A stretch of 64,000 bases of DNA from positions 62,001 to 126,000 of the forward strand of contig NZ_CANMVN010000009.1 of NCBI RefSeq assembly GCF_947501425.1. The letters run 5' to 3'. The stretch comes from an uncultured Psychroserpens sp. GTDB lineage: Bacteria > Bacteroidota > Bacteroidia > Flavobacteriales > Flavobacteriaceae. Shown in pieces: positions 1-8,066 of this stretch. The notes under the pieces were generated by a model that worked only from the letters and a program-made list of their open reading frames with translations, did no database searches and had not been told where the DNA came from. Both the position numbers and the translations under genes were made by a program. The number at the start of each line of letters is the position of its first letter. Within the stretch, counting starts at the first letter, position 1.

Positions 1-979
1 TAGCCGCTAAGGCTTTCAAATCCTTAGTGTCGGCACTCTTAACTACAGGCACAATCAAATTTCCGCTTGGCAATGCTGTTGCCATTCCAATATTGATATC
101 GTCTTTAACAATGATTTTAGAGCCATCTACAGAAGCATTTATATTTGGAAAATCTTTAACAGCTTTAGCCACAGCTTCAACAAATAATGGTGTGAATGTC
201 AGGCGTTCTCCATACTTCTCTTGAAAAGCTACTTTATTAGCATTTCTCCAATTGACCATGTTTGTAAGATCGGCTTCAACATAGGCAGTAACGTGTGGTG
301 AGGTATGTTTGGAGTACACCATATGATCTGCAATCATCTGACGCATTCTATCCATTTCAATAACTTTGCCTTTTCCTTTATCAAATGTGAGTTGCGGAAT
401 TCTATAAGCTGTTGGGTCTTGTTGAACTGTTGGCTGTGCAAACTTATATGGACGACCATCATCTATGTATTGAAATACATCACTTTTGCGCAAACGTCCT
501 TCATGACCTGTAGCTGGAATTCTGGCTAATTCTTCAAAACTAATGTGATGCGCTTTAGCAATTTTAATAACTAAAGGCGAAAAGAATGTATTACTATTAG
601 ACACTGAAAATGATGTCGGTTGAGACATCTCGACTACGCTCGATGTGATAGCTCTCTTCTTTTTTGGCTTTTTCGTTTTCTTTTCTTCAGGCTTTTTTTC
701 TACTTTTTTAATCGCTTTTTTTGAAGCTGAGACCTCTCCATCAACTTTAATGATAGCAATAGGCTCACCTATTTTGATCACTGCGTTTGCTTCGAATAAA
801 ATCTCTTCAATAATTCCAGAGACATTTGAAGGCACTTCTGAATCAACCTTATCTGTAGCTACTTCTAAAAGCATTTCATCTTCCTCAATGGTATCGCCAA
901 CATTTTTAAACCATGTTATAATGGCTGCTTCCGTAATACTTTCGCCCAATTTGGGCATTTTAAATTCTACTTTTGACAT
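1..979 (-). CDS. 2-oxoacid dehydrogenase E2 (dihydrolipoyl acyltransferase), 3' end cut off
   Basis: The reading frame starts at 979 and runs off the left edge after about 326 residues, so the catalytic HxxxDG end is not seen. An N-terminal lipoyl domain (residues 1-80) carries the lipoyl-lysine motif EVATDKVDSEV, with Lys44. A Lys/Glu-rich linker (85-110), a peripheral subunit-binding domain (about 125-165, PLVIKIAKAHHISFEEL) and the start of the acyltransferase domain follow. The protein would be the core of a branched-chain or other 2-oxoacid dehydrogenase complex making acyl-CoA; the substrate cannot be told from this part. In the linker, residues about 109-118 are encoded by a dispersed repeat copy (622-650). 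It lies downstream of the paa operon in the same direction, behind 176 bp of repeats, so it is probably a separate unit. Confidence 0.9.
   Translation of the reverse strand, partial: MSKVEFKMPKLGESITEAAIITWFKNVGDTIEEDEMLLEVATDKVDSEVPSNVSGIIEEILFEANAVIKIGEPIAIIKVDGEVSASKKAIKKVEKKPEEKKTKKPKKKRAITSSVVEMSQPTSFSVSNSNTFFSPLVIKIAKAHHISFEELARIPATGHEGRLRKSDVFQYIDDGRPYKFAQPTVQQDPTAYRIPQLTFDKGKGKVIEMDRMRQMIADHMVYSKHTSPHVTAYVEADLTNMVNWRNANKVAFQEKYGERLTFTPLFVEAVAKAVKDFPNINASVDGSKIIVKDDINIGMATALPSGNLIVPVVKSADTKDLKALAA
622..650. repeat. Dispersed repeat, family C copy inside the E2 coding sequence
   Basis: GAGACATCTCGACTACGCTC followed by GATGTGA matches the intergenic copies of family C. On the minus strand it is read as ITSSVVEMSQ in the flexible linker after the lipoyl domain of the E2 protein, with no frame disruption. 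Confidence 0.7.
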
Positions 980-1002
980 CTTTATTTTTCATTGTTATAT
1001 TC

Positions 1003-1151
1003 CTCGACTGTACTTGCGCTAAAGCTTCAGCGACATGTGTGCGCTCGGAATGACAATCTTTTATTTTATTTTTTTCGCGTTAGCGATTGAACGGCATGTT
1101 TGAGCTCCTCAAAGAGAGCGAGTAGTGAAAGCGCGACCCTTGTGGTAACGC
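1003..1151. repeat. Dispersed intergenic repeats, family A (1003-1057) and family B (1076-1151)
   Basis: The 176-bp gap between the E2 gene and paaY is filled by two elements that recur elsewhere in the window. Family A (starts TCGACTGTACTTGCGCTAAA, ends near GCTCGGAATGACAA) matches 10790-10845. Family B (CGCGTTAGCGATTGAACGG through AGTGAAAGCGCGACCCTT to GGTAACGC) matches 10104-10213. Family B has self-complementary ends (CGCG...CGCG) and would fold as a long imperfect hairpin. No coding capacity is seen. Confidence 0.8.
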
Positions 1152-1155
1152 CTAA

Positions 1156-1752
1156 CTACTTTTTCATAAAATCACGAAGTGTCTTATACACATCTTCTTG
1201 TATTTTCATATGTTTTGGAACCTCTCTCAAAGGCTCTACTTCTTTTAAACTCTCATGGCAATCGGATGGTAATTGTTGATACAATTGTGTTCCTTTTGTT
1301 TTCCAGGCAATCATATCATCACTGACCTCTTTAATCACTTTTGCTGGATTTCCAACAACTAAGCTTCGTTTGGGAATAATGGTCTCTGCTTTCACGAATG
1401 CCATAGCACCAATGATAGATTCGTCTCCTATTTCGGCATCATCCATGATTACTGTATTCATTCCAATCAAACAATTTCTTCCCAAATTAGCACCATGAAT
1501 AATGGCGCCATGCCCGACATGCGCACTCTCCTTCAAGGTAATTGATTTTCCCGGGAACATATGCACTGTACAATTCTCCTGAACGTTAACCCCATCTTCT
1601 AAAATGATTTGTCCCCAATCTCCTCGTATCGCAGCTCCAGGACCTATGTAACAGTTTTTACCAATAATGACATTTCCGGTAACGGCAGCCAAAGGATGCA
1701 CGAAACTACTCTCGTGAACTACTGGTGTATAACCTTTGAAACTGTAAATCAT
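1156..1752 (-). CDS. paaY: PaaY-like gamma-class hexapeptide-repeat protein
   Basis: This 198-residue protein is built of left-handed beta-helix hexapeptide repeats (for example GNVIIGKNCYIGPGAAIRGD and GRNCLIGMNTVIMDDAEIGD) with histidines at the places used for metal binding in gamma-carbonic-anhydrase-like proteins (HMFPGK, HVGHGAIIHG). PaaY is a known auxiliary of phenylacetate catabolism, reported as a thioesterase removing dead-end CoA adducts. Length matches the family. It is the last gene of the paa run: its start codon lies 2 bp behind the stop of the crotonase gene, so the two are co-transcribed and probably translationally coupled. The family match is strong; the exact activity here is inferred from context. 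Confidence 0.85.
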   Translation of the reverse strand: MIYSFKGYTPVVHESSFVHPLAAVTGNVIIGKNCYIGPGAAIRGDWGQIILEDGVNVQENCTVHMFPGKSITLKESAHVGHGAIIHGANLGRNCLIGMNTVIMDDAEIGDESIIGAMAFVKAETIIPKRSLVVGNPAKVIKEVSDDMIAWKTKGTQLYQQLPSDCHESLKEVEPLREVPKHMKIQEDVYKTLRDFMKK

Positions 1753-1753
1753 T

Positions 1754-2506
1754 TCACTTAAACCCTTTTAGTTTTTCTTTGGTAAAATCACTCAATACAA
1801 GGCGTCCGCTTGTTTGAGCACGTTCAGCAAGAAGTTCATCCCAATCATCAGTACCTTTCCAGAATACTTTTTTCATTTCCATCATAGCTTCAGTATTATA
1901 AGTGCATAAATGCTCTGCAGTGGTTTTTACCGCCTCGTCAAGTTCTTCTGTAGACTCATACACATGAGTGTATAATCCTTTTTGTTTGGCCCACTCTGCT
2001 GGATAGAATGAATTGGCATCTATTGCAATTTGTGACATTGCACTGAGTCCCATTTTGCGCTCTATGGTTGGACCGACAACAAATGGTCCTATCCCAATAT
2101 TCAATTCACTTAACTTAATTGCTGCAAATTTGGTACCCATACAGTAATCGGTTGAAGCTGCTAATCCAACACCTCCTCCAACTGTTTTTCCTTGTATACG
2201 TCCGATGATAAATTTTGGACATTTACGCATGGCATTGATGACATTAGCAAATCCTGAGAAGAAGATTTTTCCTGTGGCTGCATCATTAATATTAATCAAT
2301 TCTTTAAAGCTGGCACCTGCACAAAACGTGCGATCTCCTCCGCTTTTAAGCACAATGACTTTGATAGCATCATTTTTACCAGCATCAGTAATGGTCTGAG
2401 CTAATTTTGCTAAAATATCTCCTGGTAAAGAATTATGTGCAGGATGAAAAAATTCGATATATCCTACTTCGTTCTCTATAGTTTGTTTTACGTATGGGTC
2501 GCTCAT
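1754..2506 (-). CDS. paaF: Enoyl-CoA hydratase/isomerase family protein, probable PaaF
   Basis: This is a crotonase-fold protein of 250 residues with the oxyanion-hole segments FCAGASFKEL and GKTVGGGVGLAAS. In the paa pathway a second crotonase besides PaaG hydrates 2,3-didehydroadipyl-CoA (PaaF), and this is the only other crotonase in the cluster. The first of the two catalytic glutamates of classical hydratases seems replaced (GGGVG where GGGCE is usual), while the second is present in the motif SELNIG. A canonical hydratase reaction is therefore not certain. It sits between paaZ and paaY in the operon, 61 bp after paaZ with a family C repeat in that gap. Confidence 0.65.
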   Translation of the reverse strand: MSDPYVKQTIENEVGYIEFFHPAHNSLPGDILAKLAQTITDAGKNDAIKVIVLKSGGDRTFCAGASFKELININDAATGKIFFSGFANVINAMRKCPKFIIGRIQGKTVGGGVGLAASTDYCMGTKFAAIKLSELNIGIGPFVVGPTIERKMGLSAMSQIAIDANSFYPAEWAKQKGLYTHVYESTEELDEAVKTTAEHLCTYNTEAMMEMKKVFWKGTDDWDELLAERAQTSGRLVLSDFTKEKLKGFK

Positions 2507-2527
2507 ATTTTTATTTTATCTATTTAA

Positions 2528-2556
2528 GAGACCTCTCGACTGCGCTCGAGGTAACA
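2528..2556. repeat. Dispersed repeat, family C copy
   Basis: The core TCGACTGCGCTCGAGGTAACA lies in the gap between paaZ and the crotonase gene, with GAGACC in front. Other copies are at 622-650, 8337-8368, 9255-9287 and 11638-11669. The core is partly palindromic (CGACTGCGCTCG), as usual for short interspersed hairpin repeats of Flavobacteriaceae. Confidence 0.8.
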
Positions 2557-2567
2557 TTATTTTTAAT

Positions 2568-5105
2568 TTATATTAATCCAAATTGTTCAAAGTGATGATT
2601 TAGATGCTTTCGTTCTAATAAATACCACTCATATCTATTTAACTCTCCAAAAACCATATTGTTCAATGTAGCTTCAGGATGCTCTTTAAAATATTCCAAA
2701 TAGGCTTCTCTTTGAGATTTAAAACGTTCAATTGCTGAAGTTAGATTCTCGTGTTTTAAATCATCAAGTGTATCTTTTTCTAGCAATGGAAATTGACTAT
2801 TCTTTGGAAATTCATCATAGCTGTATAAACTATTCTTTACTTTCTCAAGAATCTTTTCAGGTGTTGAAATTTCAAAATCTTGGATTTCTCCAGCTGCAAT
2901 TTTGTAGGTATACTCCAAATGTTCAATCATGTGTTGTGGTGTCATGATGCCCCATTTAGGTTTAGTGTCTTCAGAAAGCTTTGCCAGACATTCATCAATT
3001 TTACTATCTGTTATTTCAACAAAAGTATCTTGTTTTTTTTGAACCATAGTTAAAATTGTTGCAACCGCAACCAGAGGACTATCTTTTTCGTTTTTCTGAC
3101 TTTCGGGTCTGTCCTCAAAATTAGCATCGAATACTTCTACATGCCATTTCACAATACCACTTGGATGTTCTGCGGAAGCGACATCACGATCAACTTTTTC
3201 TTTACAAGTCAATCGAACGTAAATGGTATCATTATGGTACAATGGTCTTAAAAATCGAATACTATCTAAACCATAATTAGCTGCTACTGGTCCTTTATTT
3301 GGATAGACAAATAGCCCAGCTGCAGCAGAAATTATAAAATAGCCGTGTGCAGTTCGCTTTTCAAAAATACTTCCATCTAAAGAGGTAATATCGGTATGTG
3401 CATAAAAATGATCCCAGGTAAGATTGGCAAAATTAATGATATCGGTGTCAGTAAGTGTTCGCTTATGCGTTTTAAGAGACATACCTGGTTGAATGTCTTC
3501 CCAATGATATTTAAATGGATGCTGATCTGCTTCCTTATATTTTGCATTTTGCTGATAAATACCTGTAATCTCAGTTATTGTGGTAGGCGAACCTTGAATA
3601 GCAGTTCGTTGTAAGTAATGCTTAATACCTCTCATTCCTCCCATTTCTTCACCTCCACCTGCGCGTCCAGGACCTCCATGAACCAAATATGGTAATGGTG
3701 AACCGTGACCTGTACTTTCTTTTGCACTTTCACGATTTAGAACCAGAATTCTTCCATGATGACTAGCGGCATTAACCACATAATCTTTGGCGATTTTATC
3801 ATCATTTGTAGCTATAGAAGACACCAAAGACCCTTTACCCATTTGAGCCAATGTTACGGCTTCATCTAAATTTTTATACGGCATTATGGTACTCACTGGT
3901 CCGAAAGCTTCACGCTCATGAATAATCGTATTTTTAAAAGGATGATCTGCACGCAATAGTATCGGACTAATAAAAGCGCCTTTTTTAGCATCAGCTCCAA
4001 TAGTTTCGATTTTGTCTAAATCACCATACACAATTTGTGCTTCCTTAGCCAGATCATTTACCGAATCTCTAACCGCATCAACTTGCTGACGGCTAACAAG
4101 AGAACCCATTCGAACTTCTTTTAACCTTGGATCTCCAATAGTGACTTTATCTAGTGCTTTTCCGAGGGAAATCTGAACATCTTCAACTAAGTGCTCAGGA
4201 ACGATAATTCGTCTGATCGCTGTACATTTTTGTCCAGCTTTTACAGTCATTTCTTTTCTAACCTCCTTTATAAACAGGTCAAATTCTGGTGTACCTGGCA
4301 CAGCATCCTCTCCAAGAATAGAGGCGTTTAATGAATCGGCTTCCATAGTAAATGGGACAGACTCCTGTATTAATCTTGGATGCGCCTTAAGCAAGCGTCC
4401 TGTTGCTGCAGAACCTGTAAATGTTACGACATCTTGAGATTCAACAGTATCTAAAATGGTTTTGACTGTTCCGTTTATAATTTGTAATGATCCCTCAGGT
4501 AGTATACCAGAATCAATAATCGTTTTGGCTACTGCTTCGGCTAAATAGGATGATGAAGGTGCAGGCAATACTACTGCTGGCACACCAGCCATCCAGTTAA
4601 CAGCACATTTTTCAAGCATTCCCCAAACAGGGAAATTAAAGGCGTTGATATGAACGGCTACTCCTTTTTTAGGCACCATAATATGATGCGCCATAAAGCG
4701 TCCGCCACGAGACAGATCTATTGGGTCACCTTCGACATGATAAGGCTGATTAGGAAATAATTTCCTTAAAGATGCATTTGCAAATAGATTTCCAAACCCT
4801 CCTTCAATATCTATCCAGCTATCTACTTTTGTAGCTCCTGTTCTGTAACTCAACTCATAAAATGCATCTTTCTTCTTAGTGAGATACAATGCTAATTTTT
4901 TCAGCATATTGCCTCGCTCCTGAAAGGTCATTCTTCGAAGTTGCTCACCTCCTTTTGTTCTTCCGTAGTTAAGAATTTCAGGAATATCTAAACCTTCAAT
5001 AGCGACACTGGCAAATGCTTCTCCAGTGATGGCATCATGAATTGGTGTCCCGTCTTCTTTTCCTGTTGTCCAATGTCCTTGAACGTAATGTTGTATTTTT
5101 TTCAT
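2568..5105 (-). CDS. paaZ: PaaZ bifunctional oxepin-CoA hydrolase / semialdehyde dehydrogenase with extra C-terminal DinB/DUF1569-like domain
   Basis: PaaZ opens the oxepin-CoA ring (hydratase domain) and oxidises the resulting 3-oxo-5,6-dehydrosuberyl-CoA semialdehyde (ALDH domain). Residues about 1-520 are the aldehyde dehydrogenase domain with the nucleophile motif KAGQKCTAIRR and the general-base segment MEADSLN. About 535-690 is an R-hydratase (MaoC) hotdog domain with FANLTWDHFYAHTD. E. coli PaaZ ends there (681 residues); this protein has 845. The extra 154 residues carry TPQHMIEHLEY (His725, His729) and ERKHLNHHFEQFG (His834, His837, His838), the His pattern of DUF1569/DinB-like four-helix proteins, which often bind metal. 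The role of this tail is unknown. The reading frame is continuous, so this is a real fusion. Confidence 0.93.
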   Translation of the reverse strand: MKKIQHYVQGHWTTGKEDGTPIHDAITGEAFASVAIEGLDIPEILNYGRTKGGEQLRRMTFQERGNMLKKLALYLTKKKDAFYELSYRTGATKVDSWIDIEGGFGNLFANASLRKLFPNQPYHVEGDPIDLSRGGRFMAHHIMVPKKGVAVHINAFNFPVWGMLEKCAVNWMAGVPAVVLPAPSSSYLAEAVAKTIIDSGILPEGSLQIINGTVKTILDTVESQDVVTFTGSAATGRLLKAHPRLIQESVPFTMEADSLNASILGEDAVPGTPEFDLFIKEVRKEMTVKAGQKCTAIRRIIVPEHLVEDVQISLGKALDKVTIGDPRLKEVRMGSLVSRQQVDAVRDSVNDLAKEAQIVYGDLDKIETIGADAKKGAFISPILLRADHPFKNTIIHEREAFGPVSTIMPYKNLDEAVTLAQMGKGSLVSSIATNDDKIAKDYVVNAASHHGRILVLNRESAKESTGHGSPLPYLVHGGPGRAGGGEEMGGMRGIKHYLQRTAIQGSPTTITEITGIYQQNAKYKEADQHPFKYHWEDIQPGMSLKTHKRTLTDTDIINFANLTWDHFYAHTDITSLDGSIFEKRTAHGYFIISAAAGLFVYPNKGPVAANYGLDSIRFLRPLYHNDTIYVRLTCKEKVDRDVASAEHPSGIVKWHVEVFDANFEDRPESQKNEKDSPLVAVATILTMVQKKQDTFVEITDSKIDECLAKLSEDTKPKWGIMTPQHMIEHLEYTYKIAAGEIQDFEISTPEKILEKVKNSLYSYDEFPKNSQFPLLEKDTLDDLKHENLTSAIERFKSQREAYLEYFKEHPEATLNNMVFGELNRYEWYLLERKHLNHHFEQFGLI

Positions 5106-5113
5106 AATAACTC

Positions 5114-5716
5114 TTATGCCATTATTCTTAATATTCTTCCTGTGATTTTTCCTTCTATAGATTTCACATACCCATCTACAATTTTATGCATTGGTACTGG
5201 TGTGTTACCTGGAAAATACGCTTTATATTTTTCGAAAGAGTCCTCTACTAAATCTGAGCATACCACATTGATTCGTTTTCCATCGTTTAACTCCAAAGCT
5301 ACTGCCTTCACAAAACTATTGATAGCGCCATTAACCATAGCTGCACTTGTGGTCATATCTACAGGATCATCAGCTAGAATTCCGGTAGATAAGGTAATTG
5401 ACCCACCAGAGTTAAGGTAGTCTTTACCTATTCGCACCACATTAACCTGTCCCATCATTTTACTTTTGATACCAATATAGAAATCGTCTTCCGACAAATT
5501 ATCCAGTTTATCCCATTTTGCATCACCTGCAATAACAACAATGGCATCCAATTTTCCCACAGATTCAAACATCGTTTTGATAGATACTGAATCGGAAAAG
5601 TCTACAGTTACATCGCCAGAGGTTCTTCCTGCAATACGCACTTCATGTTTTTCAGACAAGCGTTCTACTACTTTTTTACCAATAGTTCCGTTTCCACCTA
5701 TGATTAATATTTTCAT
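5114..5716 (-). CDS. Atypical short-chain dehydrogenase (SDR) lacking the Tyr-Lys pair
   Basis: A 200-residue Rossmann protein with the nucleotide-binding loop GGNGTIGKKV near its start and a conserved AxRTSGDVTVDFSD segment. The usual catalytic YxxxK is not there: the aligned stretch reads TTSAAMVNGAINSFVKAVALEL, placing Ala where Tyr is expected and Asn where Lys is expected. The serine (LSTG) is kept. It may therefore bind NAD(P) without classical oxidoreductase activity, or use another mechanism. It is embedded between paaJ (starts one base after the paaJ stop) and paaZ (8 bp), so it is co-expressed with phenylacetate catabolism. No defined role in the pathway is known to me. Confidence 0.75.
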   Translation of the reverse strand: MKILIIGGNGTIGKKVVERLSEKHEVRIAGRTSGDVTVDFSDSVSIKTMFESVGKLDAIVVIAGDAKWDKLDNLSEDDFYIGIKSKMMGQVNVVRIGKDYLNSGGSITLSTGILADDPVDMTTSAAMVNGAINSFVKAVALELNDGKRINVVCSDLVEDSFEKYKAYFPGNTPVPMHKIVDGYVKSIEGKITGRILRIMA

Positions 5717-6925
5717 CTAAACACGTTCTATAATTGCCGCATAGCCTTGTCCAACACCAATACACATGGTAATTAAGGCATACTTTTTATTTTGCTCATG
5801 TAATTCTAAAGCTGCAGAATAAGCAATTCTTACTCCTGTAACTCCTAAAGGATGACCAATAGCAATTGAGCCTCCATTTGGATTTAATCTAGGGTCGTCG
5901 TCTGCTAATCCCCAAGCTCTCGTGCATGCCAAAGCTTGGGCAGCAAAAGCTTCATTTAATTCGATTACATCCATATCGTCCATTGTTAATCCAGCTTTTT
6001 CCAGAGCTTTATTTGAGGCTCGGACAGGGCCTATTCCCATAATTCTTGGCTCTACACCAACCACTGCTGAGCTTACAATTCTGGCTAGTGGTTTGAGGTT
6101 GTATTTTTTAACGGCATCCTCTGATGCTATAATTGTTGCGGCTGCACCATCATTTAATCCAGAAGAATTTCCAGCAGTAACACTTCCTCCTTCTTTTTTA
6201 AATGCTGCTCTTAGCTTACCCAAAACTTCAAGTGATGTATTAGGCTTTACGAATTCATCTTTTGAAAATTGTATCGGATCTTTTTTACGCTGTGGAATTT
6301 CAACCGTTACGATTTCTTTGGCGAGTCGTCCATTGCCTTGAGCTTTAGAGGCTTTCATCTGACTCCAGTAAGCGAATTTATCCTGGTCTTCTCTAGAAAT
6401 ATTATACTTTTCCACAAGATTTTCGGCAGTATTACCCATACCATCAGTTCCATACATTTCATGCATTTTCGGATTTACAAAACGCCAACCAAACGTAGAA
6501 TCATACATTTTAGAATCACCTCCAAAAGCAGTTGAAGGTTTTGACATCACGTAAGGACCACGTGTCATATTCTCAACACCGCCTGAAATGAATACGTCGC
6601 CATCTCCAGCTTTAACTGCACGATTAGCATGAATAATAGCTGATAAGCCAGAACTGCATAAACGATTAACCGTTTCACCTGGAACTGTAAACGGCAATCC
6701 AGCTAATAAGGATGCCATTCGCGCTACATTCCGGTTGTCTTCACCTGCCTGATTGGCACAACCCATTATGACATCGTCATAGGCGGCTTTTGGAATGTTC
6801 GGATTTCGTTTTACAATTTCTGAAATTACTAATGCACCTAAATCGTCTGTTCTCACAGCAGATAGTGTCCCTTTATAATTTCCTATTGGCGTTCTTACGC
6901 CATCTATGATATATGCTTCTTTCAT
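5717..6925 (-). CDS. paaJ: Thiolase PaaJ (3-oxoadipyl-CoA / 3-oxo-5,6-dehydrosuberyl-CoA thiolase)
   Basis: A 402-residue thiolase with all catalytic motifs: nucleophile Cys90 in NRLCSSGL, NEAFAAQA, His358 in IAIGHPLG, and Cys388 in MCIGVGQG. In the paa pathway PaaJ cleaves both 3-oxo-5,6-dehydrosuberyl-CoA and 3-oxoadipyl-CoA, giving acetyl-CoA and succinyl-CoA. The position inside the paa cluster supports this substrate over general fatty-acid thiolysis. Downstream the SDR gene begins one base after the stop; upstream, 13 bp separate it from a small exported protein. Length is normal for the family. Confidence 0.92.
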   Translation of the reverse strand: MKEAYIIDGVRTPIGNYKGTLSAVRTDDLGALVISEIVKRNPNIPKAAYDDVIMGCANQAGEDNRNVARMASLLAGLPFTVPGETVNRLCSSGLSAIIHANRAVKAGDGDVFISGGVENMTRGPYVMSKPSTAFGGDSKMYDSTFGWRFVNPKMHEMYGTDGMGNTAENLVEKYNISREDQDKFAYWSQMKASKAQGNGRLAKEIVTVEIPQRKKDPIQFSKDEFVKPNTSLEVLGKLRAAFKKEGGSVTAGNSSGLNDGAAATIIASEDAVKKYNLKPLARIVSSAVVGVEPRIMGIGPVRASNKALEKAGLTMDDMDVIELNEAFAAQALACTRAWGLADDDPRLNPNGGSIAIGHPLGVTGVRIAYSAALELHEQNKKYALITMCIGVGQGYAAIIERV

Positions 6926-6938
6926 GTAGTTTTATCTT

Positions 6939-7460
6939 TTATTCTTTCTCGATAATCTTAGCAGATCTCACTGCTTTTTCAGCGTATGTTTTAAAGGTTG
7001 CATCCTTACTTGATTCATATATTGCAGTCACCATAATAGTAAACTCATCATTAAGTTCCTTAGCAAACATGAGCATGTAATAGATTTGACCTTCACGCTC
7101 CATTGATTGTTTTAAAAACAAAATACGTTTCCCATCATTTTTAAGTTCGCCTTTATCAAGAATTTCAGAGCCTTTATCTTGTGTTATTTCGTTCGCTAAC
7201 TCTTTTTCTATTTTTTCAAAAGACGATGGTGCAAGCATAGCAACTATACCTGATTTTTGATTCTCAGTAAAATGAGAATTCCCTTCAGACAGGGTAAATA
7301 TAGTTTTATCAATATCCATCTCTATAACAGAATTGAATAGTATATCTAATTTTTTCTCAACTTCAACCTCATTTTTAACTTCTTCCTCTTGTGTAAATCC
7401 GATGCATGTAAATAACATTGTAATAAATACAACGAGATATTTTCTGTTTAACTTAATCAT
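6939..7460 (-). CDS. Small exported protein of unknown function in the paa operon
   Basis: From the ATG at 7460 this is 173 residues; that start gives a clear signal peptide (MIKLNRKYLVVFITMLFTCIG, cleaved before a Glu-rich stretch) and overlaps the paaI stop by 8 bp. A longer frame back to 7493 would begin with GTG, lose the clean signal peptide and overlap paaI further. The mature part is helical and charged, with no motif I recognise; the segment DGKRILFLKQSMEREGQIYYMLMFAKELNDEF looks like a lipoprotein/secreted-protein beta core. It is odd that a periplasmic protein is encoded between two cytosolic CoA enzymes. Function unknown. Confidence 0.7.
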   Translation of the reverse strand: MIKLNRKYLVVFITMLFTCIGFTQEEEVKNEVEVEKKLDILFNSVIEMDIDKTIFTLSEGNSHFTENQKSGIVAMLAPSSFEKIEKELANEITQDKGSEILDKGELKNDGKRILFLKQSMEREGQIYYMLMFAKELNDEFTIMVTAIYESSKDATFKTYAEKAVRSAKIIEKE

Positions 7461-7863
7461 GTGTCCAATCTTTTTGAGTTCTATAAACAACACCTTTGAA
7501 AAGGGCTACTAATTCATTACCACGTTTGACTTCTATAATATTAAACCCTAGTTTATTATTTACTTTTTCTATTACAGATTCAGCTACCAGATAATCTCCT
7601 TCATTTAATGCTTCTATATGGTTGATACTAGTCTCAATAGACACTGCATATTTACCATGTGTATTGGCCGCAAATCCAAAAGCTGTATCAGCTAATGAAT
7701 AACTAATGCCTCCATGAGCTTTATTCATACTGTTAAGCATGTCTTTTCTAATGGTCATACCTAATTTGCAACGACCAATCTCACATTCTAATATTTCAAT
7801 ACCAAGCCATTGGCTAAAAGCGTCCTGACTCAACATTTTATATGGTATTTGTTCTCCTTTCAT
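7453..7863 (-). CDS. paaI: PaaI hotdog thioesterase
   Basis: A 136-residue hotdog-fold acyl-CoA thioesterase with the family signature NKAHGGISYSLADTAFGFAANTHG, containing the catalytic Asp of PaaI-type enzymes. PaaI releases CoA from stalled ring-hydroxylated phenylacetyl-CoA intermediates. The stop overlaps the start of the following exported-protein gene by 8 bp. About 200 bp of repeat-rich DNA separates it from paaH upstream, the largest gap inside the cluster, so an internal promoter is possible although none is clear. Confidence 0.9.
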   Translation of the reverse strand: MKGEQIPYKMLSQDAFSQWLGIEILECEIGRCKLGMTIRKDMLNSMNKAHGGISYSLADTAFGFAANTHGKYAVSIETSINHIEALNEGDYLVAESVIEKVNNKLGFNIIEVKRGNELVALFKGVVYRTQKDWTHD

Positions 7864-8066
7864 ATATTTTAATTTTTCTTTTTTCCATTGATGAAAAAAG
7901 AAACCAAAAAATCTAGACTGACTAAACCTTGACTAAATTTTTCTTTTGAATTCTAAACCTTCCGACCTTTTCAGCTAAAAAGCTGAATTCGAACAAGCGG
8001 AAGCTTTCTACGAATTCTTCAATTCAAATTTTACGTCAACCTTTAGTAGGTCGACTTGTTTATTAA
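7864..8066. repeat. Repeat-like, hairpin-rich intergenic segment between paaH and paaI
   Basis: This 203-bp gap holds no gene. It contains a segment that starts CCATTGATGAAAAAAGAAAC and has the look of a dispersed flavobacterial repeat I recall from related genomes (one copy only in this window). It also has inverted arms TTTTGAATTC (about 7950) against GAATTCTTCAATTCAAA (about 8015-8031) and a small hairpin CAGCTAAAAAGCTG. It would form a long imperfect hairpin in the operon transcript. Confidence 0.5.
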
